From assembly GCA_004352715.1 (NCBI GenBank), contig SCFE01000057.1, positions 1,889,308-1,953,307 of the forward strand: a DNA stretch of 64,000 nucleotides, written 5' to 3'. Positions 47,494-59,198 of the stretch are shown here, one piece after another; the stretch's first letter is position 1, and every line of letters begins with the position of its first letter. The notes below the pieces were generated by a model that was not told where the DNA came from, did no database searches, and saw nothing but the letters and a program-made list of their open reading frames with translations. The position numbers and the translations under genes are program-made. Origin of the DNA: Hofstenia miamia (Eukaryota > Xenacoelomorpha > Acoela).

Positions 47494-50385
47494 TTGGGGA
47501 AATATCAGGTGAGTTTACTGGCTAAGTACCCTAAACGTTGAGGCCATTATCTTTCAGATATTTTTTATTTAGTCATGATTGATGTCATGATGCTCCATCA
47601 TGTTGGAAATAATTGCAGTCACACATTTTAAAACAGTGTAGGGCTTTATACCTAGAATATCATTATACACAGTTAAATTGATAGTAGCTGCCTTAGGACA
47701 AAGCCAAGAGCTACAATGTCTTCTGGCTGCAATTTCACTTCAAACAATGACTTTCAGTGTTCTGTGGACATTAGTAATAGTGTATTGTGGCCAGTGGCGT
47801 CGTGTCATGGAGGCATGGGAGGGCCTACCCCCTAAATTTTTAGAAAATGTTCGAAATTTTTGACGGATATTAATGACATCAACAGATAATTTAATGGGAA
47901 AATGGCATTCGACATAAAAATATTGTGTTGTTTATTAAAAAATTCGATTTACGAGTAAATGTATCTTTAATATGTATTCTTATGAAATTTAACCCTAATC
48001 TCGCTTTTGCTACGATTTCGTTTCAAACTATAAATTTGGATAATAAGTGGCATGGGACCCGGCTCCTATTGTTAAATTTTTGATGCTAAGAAGGGTCTGT
48101 GGGAGTTCATCATATTTAAAAATTCAGCCTTTTTCGTTTCATTTTCTAGCAATCCACTACCCACCCAGGAAATTTGCTTGCTTCACAGTGGTGAACTGAT
48201 CTATCAAGTGGTCAAGTAAACCCTAGCCTACAACTCGTAATTCAAGTTATTATGAACTTAATCAATGCAACGTTTCACCTTAAGTCATTCTGTGATAAAA
48301 TTTACGCGGTCTACCCAAAATGACAAAATTAAAAGAGAAGTACAAAAGGTATCTAAGGATCTTAATATCCAGATTAGAAAAGTTGGTTGGGTGATCAACA
48401 CTTGGTGAATTGCCACTATTAATAGGATAGAATGACTATTTGGCCCTTTTCACTCATTTTTGTAGTCGTGCAAACAATGCTGGAGAGGAAGACCAGAATA
48501 CATATACAGTTTAACCTGCTTAACATATCTACGTTAGAACCAGGCTATTTTGGATTTATTAACACTAGAACAACGATTACTTCTTGAGACTAAATTTACA
48601 TCTGTTTCAAATGCAAACAATTTGGAATAGAAACCAAATTTCTACAAATAGCAAATTTAATGAGATTATCAACATAATTGGAATTGTGTACCTGGTAGTT
48701 GTTTTTGGTTCTTAATTGACTAGTTTAGTCCCAGTAAATCCGGCTTTGATCAACACGTTGTTTTATAAGAAACTAAGTGAAGGGGCTAGTTCTAAAAGTT
48801 TCTTAATTTTGATAAAAAATTTGGTGTTTTTAGTTCTAATAGTTTCTTATTCAGTTTCTAATTATTTTCTATAAAAATTTTTATAAAATGAGTTTCTTAA
48901 TTTTTCGAGATTCTACATGTAGGTTTCTTATAAACTGGTTGCTTATAAAAAAACGTGTAACCGTTTATGACGTTGTTTCAGAAACTTATTCAATGCTCAC
49001 TGGATTATATACATGGCCACCAACGGATTCATGCTCTTTGTATCCGTTTTGAGCAAAAATTTCATTTCAACCTCAGTATCTATGTTTCTGTTTCATTTTT
49101 GAAAGGCAATCAAATCAGGCTTCATTTTTCAAATCTAACCATGTTCCCGAGCAGACTTGTCAACGAGCCGAAATTTCTAAGGTCGGCTTAATTCAGCTCG
49201 CAACATAAATCTTTATATTGGGCTCCTTTCAGCTTGATATTTTTTAAAGAATATTGTGCTATATTAATTTTTTACATAGCTCTTCCTATTATTTAATAAA
49301 CATTTCTAAAATATGATTATAAGAAAGGCATATTAAATGCAAAAATAAGAAAAATCTGCTTTATCAAATTAACAAACTGTACCATAAATTTGTTTTGCTT
49401 AAAAAGGCTCGTTTTGTGCTCATTGTATGTCCAATACTCTACTTAAGCTCGATTTGACTCGTGTTGTTAGATGCTCGGCTCATTGAAATGTTTGTTCCCG
49501 AGGCAGATTCTTAGGCCACACCCACTCCACCTATCTCTGTATCCAGCCCGTTGTAGCAGTAGTGACGTCTAGCAGGGAGTTAATAAATCGTTTCCTGGCA
49601 GGTGAGATTTTTAAACTGTAAAGTATAGTTCCATTAACATTTGCATGCAGTCGGTCCCCCAATTTTTTTCGGTGCACGATGCCCCTGATTGTGGTACAAA
49701 ACATTTTCCAAGAGGATGACACATATTGTGAACCCATGGGCCTTGCTGGCTGATTGTGGTTTTATTTTGAACATTACTTTAGTATATTGATCCAGAATCC
49801 AATTTTAATGCATTTTTGCAAACGCAATATTGCCATGAAAATTTTTTGCTAATTAAAAATTTTTATTTGCTTGTATCATTGAAAGGCAGTGACAAATAGT
49901 GTATGCATTAGGTAACATAGCAATAACAATACCCAGAAGATCAGCTTGTATGGCACAAGATAGAGCAAAGGGATCAATCTTCAATTATCTCCAAATAGCT
50001 TGGTATTTCAAGTGAGTTGTAATACATTATGTTCCACTGGGCTTCGGATGGGCAAAGTAATGTGTGGTTTGATGAAGGTGCATAGTGTTTGCAACTGCTG
50101 CCTGGCCAATGTTGAATTGAAGGGTAATTGGCATACCTGTGCCATGTAGAGTTACAATTTGTGTCCAGAACTGGACAAAAGTACCTTACTAATATTTCTT
50201 AATAATGACAGATATTGAACAGTTCTGCATTTATATACACAACAGAATGCCAGGGACGCCACTAAGACTATGTTCTTATTGGTTTTAGGAATTAATACCA
50301 TTCGCACCCACATTCATCTCTGCAAGCACATATACACATATTGTAGTATTTCTGGGGTGGCCAATTAATTAAGGCCACAACTGTA
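47494..50385 (-). mobile_element. Tc1-like element, split by a hAT-like insertion
   Basis: 47494-47791 and 49688-50385 are together collinear with the uninterrupted relative at 59199-60060. Shared landmarks include GGACAAAGCCAAGAGC / GAACAAAGCCAGAGAC, TACATTATGTTCCACTGGGC and GTAGAGTTACAATTTGTG. The transposase would read on the minus strand but has no usable frame. The right end is CAATTAATTAAGGCCACAAC then TG, followed by TA, a typical Tc1-type end. The left end was not found. Confidence 0.65.
47792..49687. mobile_element. hAT-like element with 8-bp target duplication, inside the Tc1-like copy
   Basis: Left end CAGTGGCGTCGTG and right end CACGATGCCCCTG are inverted repeats with 11 of 13 positions pairing. 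It is flanked by ATTGTGGC (47784-47791) and ATTGTGGT (49688-49695), a 7 of 8 match. The uninterrupted relative near 59475 reads ATTGTGGTACAAAAC, showing the empty site. CAGTGGCG ends and an 8-bp duplication are standard for hAT. Length is 1896 bp, and no long frame is present, so it is non-autonomous or decayed. Inside, 49130-49510 has GAGCCGA and GCTCGGCTC words that may be another scrap. Confidence 0.8.
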
Positions 50386-50689
50386 TATTAGGCATGCACG
50401 GGTTGGGAAAATATTTCCAAGTACTAGATTTAAGCACCCATGCCCAGTTCATCAGTTTCTGTCCAAGTTTCTCATAAAAAAATCAAATTTAAATAATATT
50501 TTCTGATGTTTAAATATAACCAGCTTATCAGCCTGGCATACATTCTATTTAGAAAGCCAATTACAGAGATAAGAACGCTTGCAAAACATATATTTATCGA
50601 ATGTAATTGTATCTGTTCCATATAAAAGTCAGACAGTCAAACTATGCTTTAATTAAACAACAAGTCGTTAAAACGAAAAATATAATTTG

Positions 50690-50724
<35 letters not shown>

Positions 50725-51415
50725 TATCTTACTACTAAGATATAGCTGTGCACTTTAAATTATGCATAATATAATCTAATGATTATAACGAAACTATTAA
50801 GATTTTTTGTAAAGTGCAAGTCCAGCAGCAATTTAATTTTCACCATATAGACATTTGACAGAACACTCAAAATTGTTGGACATCGATAGAACCAGGGGCA
50901 TATTTATACGTTTTCATTTTTTTGTGGTATTGTAACTGTAATTTTCTTCTTTTATGTATTTATAATTGTAATTGCAATATCGTTAGTCACTATTAAAGCA
51001 ACTATATATTAAACACCTATGGAAAACACGTCCAAAGCAAGTTGACCTTGCCGCATTTTGGCCACAGTGATATTACTAGGAACATCGTGAAGTATATGTT
51101 AACATGTTTTTGCAAATGATCATACGTATTCCTTAGTTACAAAATTTTGAAGTACAGTGGTTACGTTTGACATAATCAAATAAATAGAGCAAGTTTAGTA
51201 GTATGGTTAGATGTAATGTTCAGTGATTTAACTGGAATAGTTACTGTAGTTGCGCTTAACACTGCAACAATTGCATTAACCGTAAACTACTTGTGGCTTA
51301 CGAACAAACTCTGAAAGAATCACAGGATAGAGGATTGTCTCTTTGATCACTAGCGCTTTAGATTCCCAACAGGTTTCATGACATTTGACTTTGAACCTCA
51401 ATTTTTCATGAGTAG
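50386..51415. other. Non-coding stretch
   Basis: Contains a (TA)n tract at about 50691-50722 and no supported gene. Confidence 0.35.
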
Positions 51416-51595
51416 TCTAACTACATGAAAGCAAATGTAAATTCTCCTTTTTATGTGAACATTAGGCAAGGTGAAGATTTTTTGAAAAAATCTGAACTTA
51501 CATTGAAAGGTCATTATCATTTTCAGGTGCTTCCGGCTCATCGGTTTACTGCTGTACAAATGTTCACCATTAACTGGGAGCAATTTCTCCAATGA
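51416..51595 (+). CDS. Candidate terminal exon, protein of unknown family
   Basis: Fifty-nine codons from an acceptor-like TTTTTCATGAGTAG to TGA. The peptide (NSPFYVNIRQGEDFLKKSEL, then TLKGHYHFQVLPAHRFTAVQ and MFTINWEQFLQ) looks like a mixed alpha/beta domain, with many G/C-ending codons (GTG CTT CCG GCT CAT CGG). An ATG lies at the fourth codon. A donor-like CAG|GTGCTT inside could make it an internal exon. It is too short to have a recognisable family. Confidence 0.4.
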   Translation, partial: SNYMKANVNSPFYVNIRQGEDFLKKSELTLKGHYHFQVLPAHRFTAVQMFTINWEQFLQ

Positions 51596-51866
51596 GTTTT
51601 AAATTTGGTTAAAAAAGATTTTACCTTTTTAAGAAAGACACTAAATGCTTATAATTTATTAGGGACAGCGTCATTGTGTAAATTTGAATGCTATTTCCTT
51701 GGAAATATTTTGCAAAAATGCAAAGACATGTAATAGCAATAAGAAATGTTTGACAAAAAATATTTTCTATAAATTGTGTCACCATAGTGGATATAACAAT
51801 GGACGATACAATAGAAAAATCCCACTTTTGCGGTAGATATCTCTGTTTATTTTTAAATGCATTTAG

Positions 51867-51988
51867 AAGGTGATAAAGTCACTCATTTTGATGATGTTTT
51901 GCGTAGTTTTGCAAAAAACAAATTTGTCTGCTATGTGCTATCATATTTTATCAATAGAAAATTTGTTGACACAAATTATTGTAAAATA
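51867..51988 (+). CDS. Candidate internal exon, family unknown
   Basis: Follows a good acceptor (TTTTTAAATGCATTTAG) with two bases of a split codon. It then encodes 40 codons (GDKVTHFDDVLRSFAKNKFV, CYVLSYFINRKFVDTNYCKI) and stops at a donor (AAAATA|GTAATG) in phase 0. It is near and on the same strand as the exon at 51416, but that frame ends in a stop, so they do not simply join. Confidence 0.35.
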
Positions 51989-52803
51989 GTAATGCTGTTC
52001 ATTTTTTACCAATTAAAAACATTATTTATAAAAGGTCAATAGTTGCTAGAGAGAGCATAGAACAGCTAGAACACTCACCAAGTGTATGTAAACAAGAGAT
52101 TAGAAAATTAGGCAATCTCTTATAGCTCTCATTTGCATGAATTATTGCTTAGGCACAACACATGCATTTGTTAGAACAGACTTTTGTTTAAGAAATATTT
52201 CATTATTGTGTGAAAGTGATGAAAATATTTAGTTTAAATATATTTATTCAAAATTAAAGCAAATGTTTATTTCAAAACAAAAATATTTAAGTAATTTAAT
52301 TCCCATCTGTAATCATTATTTTAACTTCATTACAATGTATCACTTTGTGAGCAATGTGTTATGATCTATTTATATGAGGAAGCGTTGTCATAATTGAAAT
52401 CTCAAATTCAATGGAAATTTTAATTATATTAAATTTTTTATATAACTAGTGCAATCTATTAAACTATACTAGTTTTTTAACATTCCATTTAAACATTAAA
52501 AATTGTGCTAAATAAAACTAATTATGCAATTCAAAAAATTTATTTTTAGTTTAATATTAACAAAATATATGAATCAATAATTGTTTTATTAAATGATTCA
52601 CTATTCTGGAATGTAAACGACTTTTTTACAGATAAAATACGCATATTTCACTTACTGATTTGAGTACCTTAAAGGTTTAATAAACTTCCTGTTCCCATTA
52701 AAGATTGATCTTGTAATCAATTTTTTCTCAACACAGTAATAGTTGAATCTAAAGTCACATTTTCATTTATGCTCTTTGTTTTGAAATTCTCATATTATAT
52801 AAG
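51989..52803. other. Non-coding stretch
   Basis: AT-rich, nothing recognised. Confidence 0.35.
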
Positions 52804-52950
52804 AGGTGGAGAAGACGCCTACTTCAAAAAGCTATTGGCGAATCTAATAAATATTTAGGAGATCTTAATTCATGCATAATTAATTACAAGAACACCACTT
52901 ATTTGATTAATCATTATCGCGGTTCAAGACTGATTGCTCGTGACCAATAG
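52804..52950 (+). CDS. Doubtful open frame, possible exon or LINE scrap
   Basis: After ATTATATAAG a frame of 48 codons runs to TAG (RWRRRLLQKAIGESNKYLGD, then LNSCIINYKN and HYRGSRLIARDQ). The frame is open a further 16 codons upstream. The R..RL..L pattern could belong to the C-terminal part of a LINE ORF2 or to a host protein; neither can be shown. Confidence 0.22.
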   Translation, partial: RWRRRLLQKAIGESNKYLGDLNSCIINYKNTTYLINHYRGSRLIARDQ

Positions 52951-55094
52951 AAATTGTATCATTAATATTAGCTTACCTTAATTTTTAACAAAAACAAATA
53001 TAATAAAGGCTTTTTACAAATTTATATCCAAAAATATAACTATAAGCATGAACATTAGAAGAATAATAAATTTTCATTTTTGGACTATTTCAATAAAACC
53101 AATCTAAATTATTTTTAAATGTATGTTTTAATTTTATTATCCTCAACAAACTTGATTATGAAAAAAATTATCAAGATATTGCTTGTAGTTCAAAGGAAAA
53201 TTAAATGCATCCAATATGATACATCAAACAATAAATGCGTATTTTAACTTTCATTTTAAAGTGATTAAATAAACAATATTTTTGCTTCTGGTTCTGGAAG
53301 ATGGTATATATACACACTACATATTAGATCATTTGCAAGAATGTATCAAATATAATTAATTATGAAAAATGGAAAAAAATTTATTTAACATTTTTATTAC
53401 AAATTTAGGGTTTTATTGCAAATATATGTGTACAATGTAACAATACAGTAATAATTTTTTTAATATAAGTCATAGATAAAATCACTAAAGAAATTTCCTT
53501 CTTTTTTCAAACAAATGACATTGTGCTGTTTTGAAAAGGGCATTTTTAATTGCCTTGGCTTGAGCTGGGATTGGTCTTGAAACTTTGATGTATTATAAGG
53601 GAAATGTAACAAGGTCTTAGATTTACTGGTTTGGAAAACATGCTTAGGTTTACAGTAAGCTATAATTTTCAGTGTATGTGTGTAAACAAGATGAAATAAG
53701 GCTGATTTTTTCTAACCAATCCACATCAAATTTTATTCTGACCAAATATTGGCTGTTCTTTACCAGTTTTTGTGCATAAATTCTACGAAGTGAAACTAAA
53801 TAAATCTAAGCCTCTATATCATAATCTGTATTCAAAAACATTAAAAAAATCATAAATCCTACAATATGGCATTTGACATAAAGTAGATACGCCAGCCAAA
53901 TTTTTAAACTCAACCTGACCCATCATCCTGACAAATTATATTTCAGTCATGTTTTTAACCTGACTCTCATTGTATCTTCTTATGGATACACCAGACTCTG
54001 TATTGCAGGGAACTATCCTTTAAAAATCCCTTACTATATTGCTTATTTTTTATGTTGATACATTTCGTTGAAAAAAAGATTCACTCACTGTTAAATGTAA
54101 TGTTCTTTTGCTTTCATTGTGATTTAAAGGTTGATTCCTATTTGTCATCTTCTTCCAAATCTCTACCTGCTATTTGGTGCTTCGAGATTGAAATCTTTTA
54201 GCTGTTGCGTTACCTTGGATGAATGAATTCCTATGTTTTGTGTAGGGGCAGTGGTCTTTTTTGAGGAATTATCATTTGGAACTCATGAAATTTATTATTT
54301 TCCATAGACGGAAACTTGATTGGAGTTGGTTAAAAACCAATTGGATTTCTTCACATCAATAAAAAACTTCCCATTTTTTTAGACTTGTTATTTGGTACCA
54401 TGTTTGGACTAGATTATGTGCTTTTTCAGTACTCCGGAAAAAAAATGTAAAGATCGTCTGTTTATTTCCCAATTTAATATATTCCTTTGTTACTATGTGA
54501 TCTATAATACATTACATTTGGGTGGTAGTTTTTTACTCTTAAAGTAGATACTGTAGGCCCATACTGTATTGAATTAATTGAGTGTTGAATTGAGTATTTT
54601 ATTAAAAATTTTTCTAAAGTGAATGAGTTTGTCAAAATGTAGTAGAAAAATACAATGTTATCTTATTCGTAAGCAAAAGAATACTTGCAAAAATATTCAA
54701 TAATTATAGTTAGCTAAGCATTTTGTTCATTAGGGATTAAAAAATAAAGAATTAGGTCGATATTATTGCATCAGATAGAGGAATTGGCACTTCAGTTTTG
54801 GCTAGTTAACGTAGAACCAATTGAGCTACTTTCTATGATATTTAAATCTAGTCCACATAGCTCAGCGCTTGTGACAGGTTTTTTTAGAAAAAAATCTTAT
54901 AATCGCCATAATGAACATGTTTGTTGAAATGTGTTTTACAACGTTTCCTGAAAAACATGAATTGGTTTATCATTTCACCCAATGCAAAAGTATCAAATGA
55001 TTCTGTAATATAATGATCAATTTAACATCAAACTGTGATGATAGATCACCAAAATTAGACTTTTAGGCGCTTAAGCAGAATAGTCTAAAAAAAT
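52951..55094. other. Non-coding stretch
   Basis: A less AT-rich patch at 54120-54420 keeps short frames in both strands but no motif. Nothing else is recognised. Confidence 0.35.
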
Positions 55095-55276
55095 TAAAAA
55101 TATCCTAATGAATGCTGATTACAGCTTCGAAAACAGCCTTGCAATCCTATATAAATATATATTATATATATATATATATNNNNNNNNNNNNNNNNNNNNN
55201 NNNNNNNNNNNNNNNNNNNNNNNTAAAAATATCCTAATGAATGCTGATTACAGCTTCGAAAACAGCCTTGCAATCC

Positions 55277-55289
<13 letters not shown>
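55095..55289. repeat. Direct duplication around a 44-N gap (offset 129 bp)
   Basis: TAAAAATATCCTAATGAATG and the bases after it, down to the TA tract, occur at 55095 and again at 55224. The 80-residue frame that spans the gap is not a gene. Confidence 0.85.
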
Positions 55290-55320
<31 letters not shown>

Positions 55321-55706
55321 TCCTACAATGCAGATTTTTCGTTCTGGTAGCAATTATTTTATGTTACCTTTAAATTTTGTGTTAATTATCATATTTGAGC
55401 CTTTCTGTAAATTTCATCAACGTAATAAGATTTTTGCAAAATTTGAATGTCAATATATTTGTAATGAATGCTTGCATTTATATGAAAATATTTCTATATA
55501 CAAAACTCTTGACACTGAATTTGCTTTTTGTACAATATTTTACATAGCGCACACATTTATTGAGATATTTTCGAAGATGCCCCTTAACGGGAGCATAGAA
55601 TCAAAGTTAGGCCCCAATAAAAAATTAGCACAAAGTTTTAATTTACAAAAAAGAAATTGATCCTGGTGCAGAAAATCTACATTTTAGGCTAAATACTTTA
55701 AAAAAT

Positions 55707-55750
55707 AACCTGTATAAACTTGTGACCGAACCTTTATGGCCAGCACTGTA
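55707..55750. repeat. Tc1-type terminal sequence
   Basis: CTTGTGACCGAACCTTTATG then GCCAGCACTG, followed by TA. CAGTGCTGGCC... ends next to a TA dinucleotide are typical of Tc1-like elements. The 110-codon frame at 55328-55660 lies just inside this end and has no transposase motif. The opposite end was not found. Confidence 0.55.
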
Positions 55751-55923
55751 TAATGGGTATTATGGATTTTATTATCACTAACTGTGTTTGTTAAAAAATT
55801 TCAACGTTCTATAATCTAAGTTTTCCATATTTTAATTGTATATTATTTTTTGTTTATGAGAGTGTAACTTTAAGTTTTCTCTTAGTGCAGACAAGACATA
55901 GTTGAACTATTACTCGACGTGAG

Positions 55924-56238
55924 GATCATAATTTCAAAGTTTTTCCGAATTATATGGACAAATTTCTTACTATGATTAAAACGCAAACAATGAATATATG
56001 TATGTACTTAACTCAAAAAAAGAGATTCCGCGTCATAAATAAGATTGATATAGTTCGAGATGTGAAATACAGACCAGCAAATATGTCTGTCTTTTCTTTT
56101 GAAATAATAGTTGATGTATATCAAAGAGTTTTTATAAATAATTTTACAGATAAACCAATGACATCTCTAATGGACGTTGAAAGTTCTATTTTCGACATTC
56201 AGATGATGTCTGCATTATTGGAAGAATTCATTAAATAA
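55924..56238 (+). CDS. Candidate terminal exon or small ORF, family unknown
   Basis: A frame open from just after a TGA at 55903 runs to TAA at 56236-56238; the first ATG is at 55954, giving 94 residues. The sequence (KRFRVINKIDIVRDVKYRPA, then SVFSFEIIVDVYQRVFINNF and a helical end MMSALLEEFIK) has a balanced composition unlike the low-complexity frames around it. The possible acceptor (GACGTGAG at 55923) is weak. No known domain. Confidence 0.35.
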   Translation, partial: DHNFKVFPNYMDKFLTMIKTQTMNICMYLTQKKRFRVINKIDIVRDVKYRPANMSVFSFEIIVDVYQRVFINNFTDKPMTSLMDVESSIFDIQMMSALLEEFIK

Positions 56239-57482
56239 TTTTTCAAAAACCCATTATAATAAAAAACAAACCCAAGCGAATGACATTAAAGAATCTGCAA
56301 TAGAAAGTTTAAATCTTAACACTTCGAAGAACATCATTTAATTTTAGCGAAGCTTAATATTTAAGAATCCCACTAAGTTTTATTTGTACATTAAAAGGTC
56401 GCAATTTTGTTGATAAACAGCTAATATGTTTAGTAATCACTTACAATTAAATAAACCTCTAAGTTGATGGTAGGTTATGTTAGACAAGGCCGTAGCCAGG
56501 AATTTGACATAGGGAGGGCTCATTTAGCCTCAGCATATATATATANNNNNNNNNNNNNNNNNNNNNNNNNNNNNNNNNNNNNNNNNNNNNNNNNNNNNNN
56601 NNNNNNNNNNNNNNNNNNNNNNNNNNNNNNNNNNNNNNNNNNNNNNNNNNNNNNNNNNNNNNNNNNNNNNNNNNNNNNNNNNNNNNNNNNNNNNNNNNNN
56701 NNNNNNNNNNNNNNNNNNNNNNNNNNNNNNNNNNNNNNNNNATATATATATAAAACTCGTTTTTTAGCATGTTGATATCAGAGATGAAACCGGCTATCGG
56801 CTGGTCTGCAGCCACTTCGAAATTTCAAGAAAAGCCAGGAAAAATACCGGCCGTTTTCCCGCCAAAATTAAAAAATATTTCTTGTTATATTTTATAAGTT
56901 GGGAATATTTTGCTTCGTTTGGGAGAAAATCTGTGAAAATCTTAAGGTTCAGAAAATTTTATTGTTTCAGTAGGCATTACAATTAGAATAACACCTCAAT
57001 TTATCTCTTTGGAATCTCATATAAATTTTAACTATATATTGAGTTATTCTATTTTTAATTATGTAACTTTGCCTCGGTTTTTTATGGAACTAGTTAGTAA
57101 TAATATTTGCAGAAGTTACTTACAATAATGAATATTGATCTGCGGAATTTGTACTTGAAAGTTGCGGAAACTGCATAAAAATAAAGAAGTTTGAACCCAT
57201 TGTATTTTTCTGTTGGATTTTACACTCAAAATATTTCGGTTGCAAGCACATTTAAACCATACATATATATATATATATAGTCGCACTGTAATATATGAAA
57301 ATACTAGAATAGCTCATATTGTAACTAACTAGAACACCAAAAGGCGTAAAACTGCTTCATACTATTTAGTAATTCAATGAAATTAGTATTTTGTGTGGCC
57401 ACATTTTGCAGCAATCACCTGCAAGGTGTAGACATGAGCAAATCGTTAGTTAATTTGTGTTTGATTTCATGTACACAACACT
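56239..57482. other. Non-coding stretch with a gap and a transposon end
   Basis: Contains GGCCGTAGCCAGGAATTTG at 56489-56507, a word common at ends of hAT-like elements, then a TA tract and a 196-N gap (56546-56741). Both large frames reported here only cross the gap. Confidence 0.4.
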
Positions 57483-59103
57483 GGAGTGGATCTAGAAATT
57501 TCTGGGGGATATTGAAATGTCATACTTTAAATTTTTACTTAATGCTCCAGATTTAAGATATTATATAATGGATAACATTTTCCTGACTAGATTGATACAT
57601 TTTTATGGATCGCACTTTCCTATAATAAATTTCAAATTGCTTTACTGTGTGTTGAAGTTGAATCACTATTAGCGTAATTTTCTTCACCTTCTTTGAATTC
57701 ATTCCTAAATTTAATTAATATGTGTTTTTGAAATGTAGTATATCATCATAAACACATAATTAGTTGATTTCTAAATGACATTCTCTGAGAAAATGATTAA
57801 AATTCTAATATTGCAATCAGTTCTTTGAAATAGCACTGTAATCATATAATTGCATTAAATGTAGAAATTTCAGTTACTTTCAGGACCATAGATAAAAATA
57901 ATAAGATTCACCTTATATAAAATTGACTAAATTTAATGCAAAATTTTGAGGCACATACTCTAACCTGACTCATAAATGTTTTTAAATCAAAATTTCATTA
58001 AGGTATAATAATTTTACAATTACAATTATATATTAAAAGTAGAATTTAATTGTTTTTAGTAAATATATCCGACATGATAAAATGCAAGTTTATAATTTTT
58101 TGCAATTAATGTTTTCTTGTTATAAATCTCAAAATATTCTCAAGCAACTATATCTCGGTACATTTGTGATTCCTTAACTCTTGGAATTTTTTATTATCTG
58201 TAACAATTGGTAACTTCGATTCCAATGTATCGCAGAATAAAAAAGATTTACTGAACATAAGGGATACTCCGTCATGAGATTTTTTAATCACTATTTACAC
58301 TTTAGTGTTTCATGTATCTCTGCTGCAGAGCAAAAATATCGTATCTAACAAAGAATGAACTTTGAGAAAAACGGTTTTAGTGTAAGATCATTAATGATAA
58401 TTTTTACTCAAATACGATGTATTGGTATTGCTGATTTTGGATCATAGAGATAAAAGTTTTATTTAAAAGATTTTGGTGAATTATAATATTTCTACTAAGA
58501 TTTTTGTTGTTTTATAATCTAAAGCACAGTGCCTTAAGATAAAAAAAGTGTTAATTAAAAACATGGGTAAAATTTACTAAAATTGGTAATCATTGGACAT
58601 CAAAACTGAAGAACTAATAAAACATACAGTGCAAATTTTGGAAATTCAAAATAATATTTCAATGACAAGCGAGATATTTTGAATGGTTATTACCAAATAT
58701 ATTAATATTTGTATTGATATGAACAAAGGTGAGTGATGCGGTTAGAATAGAAATAGGTTGTCTTACATTTTTTCGCATTTGAAATTTGAAAATGATTGAA
58801 ATTTCTAGAATAAATAAAATACATGGCAAGATTAAAGTAAGTAATCCTACATATATGAATATATTATGCACCCAGATTTGCTGAAAAGATCGTTTTGTAA
58901 TACATGTATTTTGAGACCCACAAAATGCAAAATTCGCTGATATTCTAGTTACGTATAAGTACGATTTTCATTTTGTTATTTATGTTGGCGAAATGAAATC
59001 AAATATAAATTATATTGCTTCCTTAAGCACACCTATATATTGAAAAAAATGGCTGGTTCGGGAGAATTTAGACCAATTTCCCACCTAGATCCGCCACCGC
59101 TAT
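57483..59103. mobile_element. Putative DNA transposon, ends only
   Basis: GGAGTGGATCTAGAAATTTC near 57484 and, inverted, GGTGGCGGATCTAGGTGGG (read on the minus strand, ending near 59101) resemble each other over the GTGG(C)GGATCTAG core. Together they would bound a 1.6-kb element. No target duplication and no transposase are visible, so they may be two unrelated scraps. Confidence 0.3.
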
Positions 59104-59198
59104 AAGCGTGGTTGATTATGTCAATCAGAATCAGAATATTGTATGATGTGGGACTCTGATGGGCAACTTTCTTTTTTTCTTTTCCAACAATTTTTAAT

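Noticed and set aside
54120-54420. Frame that reads better if TGA is Trp, suggesting a mitochondrial insertion
   Set aside because: No recognisable mitochondrial protein motif, and TAA stops remain; not supported.
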